A model generated the notes under the pieces. It was not told the DNA's origin, did not search any database, and saw only the letters and a program-made list of their open reading frames with translations. A stretch of 6,322 nucleotides of DNA from UBA2137 sp037968575 (GTDB taxonomy: Bacteria > Pseudomonadota > Alphaproteobacteria > Micavibrionales > Micavibrionaceae), in contig JBBKVR010000101.1 of assembly GCA_037968575.1 (NCBI GenBank), forward strand, positions 1 to 6,322. Direction: 5' to 3'. How positions within the stretch are numbered: position 1 is the stretch's first letter; every line of letters begins with the position of its first letter. This document shows positions 1-5,892 of the stretch, one piece after another. The position numbers were made by a program, and so were the translations under genes.

Positions 1-1131
1 TCAGGGCCGACCCGCAAAAATCCGACTTGGAGTTGGGATAAGCTGGAGGGGGCATTGGTAGGGCGTTCGCACCGCTCATCAGATGCAAAATTAAAGCTTT
101 TTGAACTCATAGAAAAACATCGTGAAATTTTAGGTATTCCAGCCGATTATAAAATTGGAATTGTACCTGCGTCTGATACAGGTGCGGTTGAAATGGTAAT
201 GTGGTCAATGTTGGGCGCGCGCGGTGTTGATGTTCTTCAGTGGGAGTATTTTTCAAAAGATTGGGCAATTGACGCAAAAGAGCACATGAAAATTGATGAT
301 TTGCGTGTTCTTGAAGCACCTTATGGCGAAATTCCTGATTTAAGTTCAGTTGATTTCACGCGTGACGTTATTTTCCCATGGAACGGTACAACATCTGGTG
401 CGCGTATTCCTAACCACGATTGGATTTCTGATACGCGTGAGGGCCTAACCATTTGTGATGCAACGTCGGCTATCTTTGCCTACGAAATGGACTGGTCAAA
501 ATTGGATGTCGTGACCTGGTCATGGCAAAAGGTTCTGGGCGGTGAAGCAGCGCACGGTATGTTGGTTTTATCTCCGCGTGCAGTTGAGCGTTTGGAAAAC
601 TATACACCTGACAGACCGCTGCCGAAGATTTTCAGAATGACAACAAAAGACGGCAAATTGAATGATGCCTTATTTAAAGGCGCAACAATTAATACCCCAT
701 CTATGATTGCGGTTGAGGATTGTTTGAGTGCACTCAAATGGGTTGAATCTGTTGGTGGTGTTCAGGGAATGATTGAGCGTTCTAAAGATAATTTGCACGC
801 AGTTGAAGAGTGGGTTGCGGGTATCGATTGGATAGACTTCCTGACAACAGACAAAACCATTCGTTCATCAACAGCGCTATGCCTGCGAATTATCGACCCT
901 GAAATTTTAGCACTGCCCGAAGATGATCAAAAACATTTCGTGAAAGAAATTTTAACAACTCTTGATGAAGAAAATGCCGCCAAAGATATGAATGCCTATA
1001 AAACCGCGCCCCTTGGCTTCCGTATTTGGGGTGGGGGAACAGTCGATAGGAAAGACATTGAAGATTTGTTCCCATGGCTGGAGTGGGCTTATGAAATGCA
1101 CAAAGAAAAATTACTGCAAAAAGCAGCTTAA
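1..1131 (+). CDS. serC: Phosphoserine aminotransferase, 5' partial
   Basis: This PLP enzyme converts 3-phosphohydroxypyruvate and glutamate to O-phosphoserine and 2-oxoglutarate in the cytoplasm, step two of serine synthesis. The frame is open from base 1 and reads SGPTRKNPTWSWDKLEGALV before GRSHRS, which matches the SerC N-terminus. The gene is therefore truncated by the window edge, probably by only about ten residues, and the TTG at 55 is an internal leucine codon rather than a start. Visible length is 376 residues, near the usual 370-390. Seen motifs are GIVPASDTGAVEM (cofactor phosphate region), WNGTTSG, CDATSA (Asp facing the pyridine nitrogen) and SWQKVLGGE, whose lysine (codon 529-531) should form the Schiff base with PLP. 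The C-terminal half has FRIWGGGTV. The TAA stop overlaps the serA ribosome binding site, and serA starts 9 bases later, so the two are co-transcribed and probably translationally coupled. Identification is firm; the true start is outside the window. Confidence 0.95.
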   Translation, partial: SGPTRKNPTWSWDKLEGALVGRSHRSSDAKLKLFELIEKHREILGIPADYKIGIVPASDTGAVEMVMWSMLGARGVDVLQWEYFSKDWAIDAKEHMKIDDLRVLEAPYGEIPDLSSVDFTRDVIFPWNGTTSGARIPNHDWISDTREGLTICDATSAIFAYEMDWSKLDVVTWSWQKVLGGEAAHGMLVLSPRAVERLENYTPDRPLPKIFRMTTKDGKLNDALFKGATINTPSMIAVEDCLSALKWVESVGGVQGMIERSKDNLHAVEEWVAGIDWIDFLTTDKTIRSSTALCLRIIDPEILALPEDDQKHFVKEILTTLDEENAAKDMNAYKTAPLGFRIWGGGTVDRKDIEDLFPWLEWAYEMHKEKLLQKAA

Positions 1132-1135
1132 GGAG
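1130..1135 (+). promoter_or_regulatory. serA ribosome binding site overlapping the serC stop
   Basis: AAGGAG lies 5 bases before the serA ATG and shares its two A bases with the TAA stop of serC. It fixes the serA start and implies that ribosomes ending serC sit on the serA initiation region. Confidence 0.8.
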
Positions 1136-1140
1136 ACAAA

Positions 1141-2718
1141 ATGCCAAAGGTTTTAATTAGTGACAAAATGGATGTTCTGGCCGAAGAGACATTCAAAAAA
1201 CGTGGGTGTGAAGTTGATTTTAAGCCTGGTCTTTCGCCCGAAGAATTAAAGAAAATTATTGGGGAGTATGATGGCTTGGCAATGCGTTCTTCAACCAACG
1301 TTACTCCCGATATTTTGAATGCTGCAAAAAATCTGAAAGTGATTGGTCGCGCAGGAATTGGTGTTGATAATATTGATGTAAAATCTGCTACCGAAAAAGG
1401 TGTGATTGTGATGAACACACCTTTTGGCAATTCTATCACTACGGCTGAACATGCCATTTCATTGATGCTTTCCCTCGCTCGCCAAATCCCACAAGCCAAT
1501 GAATCCACCCATGCAGGCAAATGGGAAAAATCCAAATTTATGGGCACAGAACTCTATAGCAAAACACTTGGCGTGATTGGGTGCGGGAACATTGGCGCAA
1601 TTGTTGCTTCTCGAGGTCTGGGGTTACAGATGAAAGTCATTGCCTTTGACCCATTTTTAACAGATGACCGTGCCAAAGAGCTTGGTGTTGAAAAGGTTGA
1701 GTTGGAGAACCTGTTGGAACGTGCTGATTTCATTACACTTCATGTTCCTAAAAATGAAAAAACACTAGGCATGATTAACGCTGAAGCCATCGCGAAAATG
1801 AAAAACGGCGTTCGGATTATAAACTGCGCGCGCGGCGGTTTAATTGTTGAGGCTGATTTAAAAGAAGCGCTCGATTCTGGAAAGGTTGCAGGTGCTGCGC
1901 TGGATGTATTTGAGGTTGAACCTGCAACGGAAAACGCTCTATTTAAACATGAGAATGTCATTTGTACGCCACATTTAGGGGCATCTACAAAAGAAGCACA
2001 AGTCAATGTTGCCTTACAAGTTGCAGAACAAATCAGTGATTATTTATTAAGTGGCGCAATTACCAATGCATTGAATACAGCGTCGATTTCTGCGGAAGAA
2101 GCACCCAAATTAAAACCTTACATTGCACTTTGTGAAAAGCTTGGCAGTTTTGCAGGACAAATTACAGGCAGCGGGATTTCAAAAATTGAAATTGAGTATT
2201 TAGGTAGGGCTTCCGAACTTAATACACGTCCACTCACATCATCAATTCTGGCAAAATTACTTGGCGCTATGTCGGACAGTGTGAATATGGTTAACGCATT
2301 TGAATTTGCCAAAAACAAAGGCATCACTATTTCTGAGACAAAAACCCAAAGCCGTGATGTGTTACCGACTGGCGTTATTTTGACGGTAACGTCTGAGCAA
2401 AGAGAGCGCAGTATTACGGGAACTCTCTATGGCAATGGTCAGCCTCGTATCGTCAATATTGAGGGTGTTCCTGTGGAGGCTGCTCTTGAGGGCCATATGC
2501 TGTTTATCCGTAACAAAGATAAGCCCGGCATGATAGGCGGAGTGGGAACATTACTTGGTCAGGCAGGATGCAATATCTCAGACTTTCGTTTGGGCCGCAC
2601 ACCTGATGGCAATTCCGCTGTGGCTATGGTGTCGTTGGATTGTGAAATTTCTGACGAGATATTCGAGAAGGTCGCTAAGCTCGATCAAATCGATAACGTT
2701 GTACGGCTCAACTTCTAG
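1141..2718 (+). CDS. serA: D-3-phosphoglycerate dehydrogenase, long (ACT-containing) form
   Basis: This cytoplasmic enzyme oxidises 3-phosphoglycerate to 3-phosphohydroxypyruvate with NAD+, the committed step of serine synthesis. At 525 aa it is the long form, like the human and mycobacterial enzymes. Domain order is: substrate-binding part with GRAGIGVDNID (69-79); Rossmann domain with GCGNIG (147-152) and an acidic residue at D170 for the NAD ribose; catalytic R231 (in CARGGL), E260 and H278 (in TPHLGAST); return to the substrate domain to about residue 315; intervening (ASB) domain about 318-445; ACT domain about 452-525. In the ACT domain, D460 and N478 match positions that bind serine in characterised enzymes, so feedback inhibition by serine is likely (inference). 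The ATG at 1141 has a good ribosome binding site. The TAG stop is followed 15 bases later by the permease ATG in the same frame, with no terminator between. The gene looks intact. Confidence 0.97.
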   Translation: MPKVLISDKMDVLAEETFKKRGCEVDFKPGLSPEELKKIIGEYDGLAMRSSTNVTPDILNAAKNLKVIGRAGIGVDNIDVKSATEKGVIVMNTPFGNSITTAEHAISLMLSLARQIPQANESTHAGKWEKSKFMGTELYSKTLGVIGCGNIGAIVASRGLGLQMKVIAFDPFLTDDRAKELGVEKVELENLLERADFITLHVPKNEKTLGMINAEAIAKMKNGVRIINCARGGLIVEADLKEALDSGKVAGAALDVFEVEPATENALFKHENVICTPHLGASTKEAQVNVALQVAEQISDYLLSGAITNALNTASISAEEAPKLKPYIALCEKLGSFAGQITGSGISKIEIEYLGRASELNTRPLTSSILAKLLGAMSDSVNMVNAFEFAKNKGITISETKTQSRDVLPTGVILTVTSEQRERSITGTLYGNGQPRIVNIEGVPVEAALEGHMLFIRNKDKPGMIGGVGTLLGQAGCNISDFRLGRTPDGNSAVAMVSLDCEISDEIFEKVAKLDQIDNVVRLNF

Positions 2719-2733
2719 TGGTATAACGCTTTT

Positions 2734-3399
2734 ATGTCCGTTTTAGATATTTTAATTAATTACCATCAGGCCTTTTTCAAAGGACTACTGGTGACGATAC
2801 AATTGTCCGCCATTATCTGGGGTTGTGGGATATTCTTAGGCTCAGCCTTAGGACTTGCAGGATCACACTTTAAGTATAGCGTTGGATTGCCCAGTCGCCT
2901 AATTTCATTTTTGCTGTCTGGTATTCCTATTTTGGTCTTCTTGTTCTGGTTGCATTATCCTGCACAATCGATGCTCGATATTGTTGTTGACCCTTTTTAT
3001 ACGGCAGCTTTGACACTCTCGATTGTGAATATTTTTGCCGTCTCTGATTTAACGCGTGGTGTTTTGAATGATTTCCCGAAACAATATTTAACGGCAGCCA
3101 AGGTTACAGGATTAACGCGCGAACAAACCATTTTTAAAATCCAACTTCCGTTGATATTGCGCGAAGTTATTCCTGCACTTTTATTGCTTCAGGTCACTAT
3201 GCTACATACAACTTTATTTGCCAGTTTGATTTCCGTGGAAGAAATTTTCCGTGTGGCACAAAGAATTAACGCGCAAATTTATCGCCCTGTTGAAATCTAT
3301 ACAGCGCTTGGCATTTTCTTCCTGTTTGTCTGTCTACCGATTAACGGTTTTGCTTTTTGGCTCAAACATAAATACACCCGCAACTTATCCGAAAATTAG
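2734..3399 (+). CDS. ABC transporter permease, polar amino acid (HisM/GlnP-like) type
   Basis: This is an inner-membrane subunit of an ABC importer of the polar-amino-acid class. Its 221 aa is normal for the family. Hydrophobic segments lie at about residues 17-41, 57-76, 88-105, 143-166 and 187-209, fitting the usual five helices. The cytoplasmic EAA loop that contacts the ATPase is recognisable at 120-139: TAAKVTG, nine residues, then IQLP, with Thr replacing the usual first Glu. SGIP (62-65) stands where many relatives have RGTP. The ATG at 2734 is the only start in frame after the serA stop. It has no clear ribosome binding site, so coupling to serA translation is plausible. A GTG at 2791 has AAAGGA six bases before it, but starting there would remove the conserved segment before helix 1. 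Only one permease is seen, so it may form a homodimer or have a partner outside the window. Its substrate cannot be read from sequence. Confidence 0.9.
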   Translation: MSVLDILINYHQAFFKGLLVTIQLSAIIWGCGIFLGSALGLAGSHFKYSVGLPSRLISFLLSGIPILVFLFWLHYPAQSMLDIVVDPFYTAALTLSIVNIFAVSDLTRGVLNDFPKQYLTAAKVTGLTREQTIFKIQLPLILREVIPALLLLQVTMLHTTLFASLISVEEIFRVAQRINAQIYRPVEIYTALGIFFLFVCLPINGFAFWLKHKYTRNLSEN

Positions 3400-3401
3400 G
3401 A
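3398..3401 (+). promoter_or_regulatory. SBP1 ribosome binding site
   Basis: AGGA overlaps the TAG stop of the permease and sits 6 bases before the ATG at 3408. It supports that start and suggests coupled translation of permease and SBP1. Confidence 0.6.
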
Positions 3402-3407
3402 AAAATT

Positions 3408-4232
3408 ATGAAAATATTTCTTTCAGCTATTTTAATTATTGTCGTCTCACTGCCAGCCTTGGCTGCGGATGACTCCGTCTATAATCGTGTGATGGAAAAA
3501 CGGACGATTGATTGTGGTTACTTTGTAGAGCCACCATTTACACTAAAAGACGAAGCTACAAGTGAGTATTCTGGTCTGGCCGTGGATCTAACAAAAATGA
3601 TTGCCAAAGAATTGGATCTAAAAGTGAATTGGAAGGAACAAATTAGTTTTGCTACGTTCCCTGAAGATTTAAATGCCAATAAGTACGATATGGTTTGTGG
3701 CTCTATCTTTGCTCTGCCACGTGCAGGGCGTATGGATTACACATCACCTTATGCGTATGTTTCTATGGTAGGTTATGTAAGGCCAGATAATGAGAAATTA
3801 GATAAAGCATTTAATGACGTTGACTGGTCAGATGTCACAATTGTTGGCTTAGATGGAGAAGGGGCGACGACGGCTGCACAAAAGCTTTTGCCTGAGGCTA
3901 AAATGCAAGTTTTACCTCAACTCTCAAATATCTCTGAAATGCTGCTAACAGTGGCTAGCGGAAAAGCGGATGTGGCCTTTGTTTTGCCATCTGTGTTTGA
4001 GGACTTCAATAAAGCCAATCCAGGAAAGTTAAGAAAAGCAAAACTGGATAAACCTTTATATAGTTATGCCGTTGGTTTTGGGATTGCCAAAGGACAAGAA
4101 GAATATAAAGCCCTTATCAATAACGTCTTGCGTCAATACACAGTATCAGGCGAATTGAAGTCGCTATTCGAAAAACACGACCCAGATGGATTTTTTGAAT
4201 ATCCAACAGTGGCAAAAGAAAGCGTGAAATGA
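3408..4232 (+). CDS. Periplasmic solute-binding protein, family 3 (SBP1)
   Basis: This is the first of four paralogous periplasmic receptors for the ABC importer. The 274 aa precursor begins with a Sec signal peptide: lysine at residue 2, hydrophobic core, and probable cleavage after LPALA (19|20). There is no lipobox, so the protein should be soluble. The fold motifs run DCGYFVEPPF (first strand and ligand loop), YDMVCGS, LPRAGRMDYTSPY and SGKADVAFV. SBP1 is the most canonical copy: it keeps PPF and R105, the arginine that usually holds a ligand carboxylate. The position of the amine-binding Asp in domain 2 (as in VADSP of relatives) is L193. C36 and C97 are the only cysteines. DGE (149-151) stands where relatives have a Gly-Thr-Thr type loop. 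It follows the permease by 8 bases and its TGA overlaps the SBP2 ATG. An amino acid or related polar solute is the default guess; the specificity is unknown. Confidence 0.9.
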   Translation: MKIFLSAILIIVVSLPALAADDSVYNRVMEKRTIDCGYFVEPPFTLKDEATSEYSGLAVDLTKMIAKELDLKVNWKEQISFATFPEDLNANKYDMVCGSIFALPRAGRMDYTSPYAYVSMVGYVRPDNEKLDKAFNDVDWSDVTIVGLDGEGATTAAQKLLPEAKMQVLPQLSNISEMLLTVASGKADVAFVLPSVFEDFNKANPGKLRKAKLDKPLYSYAVGFGIAKGQEEYKALINNVLRQYTVSGELKSLFEKHDPDGFFEYPTVAKESVK

Positions 4233-5068
4233 GAGAACACCTAATCCTCACCTTTTTACTTTGCTTAATTTCTTTACCTGCTTTTGCACATGATGGACAA
4301 AACTCTGCCTACGATCGTGTCATGAAATCGGGAAAGATAAGATGTGGTTACGTGATTACAGAAGCTTTGCAACAAGACCCAAATACAGAAGAAATTAGTG
4401 GAATTGTATACGATGTGTTGGTAGCTGCAGGTAAGCTTCTTGATCTAGAAATTGAATGGACTGAGGAACTGACATGGGCAACGTTTCCAGAAGCTATCAA
4501 AAGCAACCGTATTGATGCTATTTGCACAAATTTCTGGCTTGATCCTGCAGGTAGTAAGCATGTGAGTTATACAGTGCCCTTCTATTATAGTGGAGTAGGT
4601 GTTTATGTGCGCGAAGATGATAACAGGTTTAACAAGAAGCCTCTGAAAATATTCAACAGCCCTGATATTAAGATAGCTACAAGTGATGGTGAAATGGCAT
4701 CCATTATTGCCTCGCAAGATTTTCCGAAGGCTTCACTTGTGGCCATTCCTCAATTCGGTGATTCTTCACAGCAACTTATAGAAGTTGCTAATAAAAAAGC
4801 AGACGTAACCTTTGTTGATGTTGCGTTGGGCATAGAGTACATGCACAACAATCCAGGAAAAATAAAGGCTCTCCGTCCCACAGAACCGATACGAGTTTTC
4901 CCAAATACAATTGCTTTACCTATGAACGAGCCACAGCTTAAGAATATGTTGGATGCAGCGTTGCTTCAGTTAATTTACAGCGGCTATGTTGATCGAGTCT
5001 TGAATGAGTATGACGATGTGGCAGGCGGGTATTATCGTATCACTAAACCGTATGAGGTGAAAAAATGA
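4229..5068 (+). CDS. Periplasmic solute-binding protein, family 3 (SBP2)
   Basis: This is the second paralogous receptor, with a 279 aa precursor. The signal peptide ends at LPAFA (20|21). Its only cysteine outside C39/C99 is C12 in the hydrophobic core, which is not in a lipobox. The mature start, AYDRVMKSGKIRCGY, is nearly the same as in SBP4. A DPNT turn (50-53) and YVREDDNRF follow. After C99 the segment has NFWLDPAGSKHVSYTVPFYY: the position of the ligand-carboxylate arginine falls at A107/G108, so that Arg is missing. In domain 2, D197 is retained at the amine-binding position. This is the opposite of the pattern in SBP1, and it argues that SBP1 and SBP2 bind different ligands (inference). 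DGE is at 153-155. The start overlaps the SBP1 stop as ATGA, and the only nearby purine tract is weak, so translation probably depends on coupling from SBP1. The C-terminal tail is slightly longer than in the neighbours. Confidence 0.9.
   Translation: MREHLILTFLLCLISLPAFAHDGQNSAYDRVMKSGKIRCGYVITEALQQDPNTEEISGIVYDVLVAAGKLLDLEIEWTEELTWATFPEAIKSNRIDAICTNFWLDPAGSKHVSYTVPFYYSGVGVYVREDDNRFNKKPLKIFNSPDIKIATSDGEMASIIASQDFPKASLVAIPQFGDSSQQLIEVANKKADVTFVDVALGIEYMHNNPGKIKALRPTEPIRVFPNTIALPMNEPQLKNMLDAALLQLIYSGYVDRVLNEYDDVAGGYYRITKPYEVKK
5054..5059 (+). promoter_or_regulatory. SBP3 ribosome binding site inside the SBP2 end
   Basis: GAGGTG lies within the last codons of SBP2, 5 bases before the SBP3 ATG at 5065. 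It is stronger than the site before SBP2, so SBP3 may be initiated independently as well as by coupling. Confidence 0.7.
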
Positions 5069-5880
5069 AAAAGCTAATTTTAACAATATTAATGTGTGTC
5101 TTGTCCTCTCCTGCCTTTGCAGAAAAAGAGTCCGCTTTCGAACGGGTAATGAGAACGGGTGAAATTCGTTGTGGCTATATTCCGTGGCCGGGGCACATCG
5201 AAGTAGATCCAAATACAGCTAAAAAATCAGGCATGATTATCAATATCATGGATGCCATAGCAGAAGAGTTAGAGTTAAAAATTGTTTGGGCAGAAGAAGT
5301 TGGCTGGGGTAATTTTGCCGAAGGGCTAAAAACCAATCGCTACGATGCTTTATGCTCAGCCGTGTGGAAATCGGGCGTTCGCGCGAAAATGGGATTACTC
5401 ACAAGAACACTTTTTTACGAGGGAATGACAGGTGTCGCGAGAAGCGATGATAATCGTTTCGATGAGAGTCTCGATAAATTGAATAGCCCCGACGCTACTG
5501 TGGCTGTAATTGATGGCGATATCACACAAGCTATTCGTAAAAAACAATTTCCAAAATCAAAAGAGTTAGCATTGCCCTCGGATATAGATAGTGGTGGATA
5601 TATCTTAAGTGTCGTCACAGAAAAGGCAGATGTGACTTTTGTTGGTGTTAAAATCTTGGAAAACTATAACAAGAATAATGATAAAAAATTGAAAAAAATA
5701 TTAGGCGGAAAACCCGTTCGTATGTTTCCTGATTCTATGGCAGTGCAAAGTGGTGAACATGATCTAAAAGCCATGCTTGATGCAGCCATAGAGACGTTAC
5801 AAGTTAGCGGAGATATGAAGCGTATTCTCCAACCTTACAGGAAAGACGGAATTTATCCGTCTATGCATGAGGCAAAATAG
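5065..5880 (+). CDS. Periplasmic solute-binding protein, family 3 (SBP3)
   Basis: This is the third paralogous receptor, with a 271 aa precursor. The signal peptide starts MKK and is probably cleaved after SPAFA (19|20). Motifs include AFERVMRTGEIRCGY, a DPNT turn (48-51), EEVGWGNFAEGLKTNRYDALC (the block most like SBP4) and a diverged YVRxDDxRF motif reading ARSDDNRF. C36 and C97 are the only cysteines of the mature chain. An arginine is present near the carboxylate-binding position (R106, nine residues after C97). The usual S/T-x-P-Y that follows it is lost (LLTRTLFY), and the amine-binding Asp position is G194. DGD at 150-152 replaces DGE. The gene overlaps SBP2 by 4 bases and has a GAGGTG ribosome binding site. 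Of the complete copies, this one departs most from the canonical amino-acid pocket. Its ligand cannot be inferred, and a non-transport sensory role cannot be excluded. Confidence 0.88.
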   Translation: MKKLILTILMCVLSSPAFAEKESAFERVMRTGEIRCGYIPWPGHIEVDPNTAKKSGMIINIMDAIAEELELKIVWAEEVGWGNFAEGLKTNRYDALCSAVWKSGVRAKMGLLTRTLFYEGMTGVARSDDNRFDESLDKLNSPDATVAVIDGDITQAIRKKQFPKSKELALPSDIDSGGYILSVVTEKADVTFVGVKILENYNKNNDKKLKKILGGKPVRMFPDSMAVQSGEHDLKAMLDAAIETLQVSGDMKRILQPYRKDGIYPSMHEAK

Positions 5881-5887
5881 AGAGGTG
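5881..5887 (+). promoter_or_regulatory. SBP4 ribosome binding site
   Basis: AGAGGTG fills most of the 12-base gap after SBP3 and lies 5 bases before the ATG at 5893. It fixes the start of the truncated fourth gene. Confidence 0.75.
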
Positions 5888-5892
5888 TTCCA

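Noticed and set aside
55..57. TTG as the start of the serC gene
   Set aside because: The frame stays open to base 1, and the upstream codons encode the conserved SerC N-terminus, so this is an internal leucine of a truncated gene.
1128..1547. Minus-strand open frame of 139 codons opposite serA
   Set aside because: It lies wholly antisense to the conserved serA N-terminal coding region and has no recognisable motif. The other minus-strand frames in the window are rejected for the same kind of reason.
2698..2712. Small inverted repeat (GTTG...CAAC) at the end of serA as a terminator
   Set aside because: The stem is only four pairs, lies inside the coding sequence and has no run of T after it.
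2791..2793. GTG with AAAGGA upstream as an alternative permease start
   Set aside because: It would delete the first 19 residues, including the FxKGL stretch before helix 1 that fits the permease family. The ATG at 2734 is kept.
3251..3472. Open frame of 73 codons across the permease/SBP1 junction
   Set aside because: It overlaps two well-supported genes in another frame, and its product resembles no protein I know.
4229..4288. SBP2 as a lipoprotein because of Cys12 in the signal peptide
   Set aside because: The residues before Cys12 do not form a lipobox, and a clear signal peptidase I site (LPAFA) follows it.
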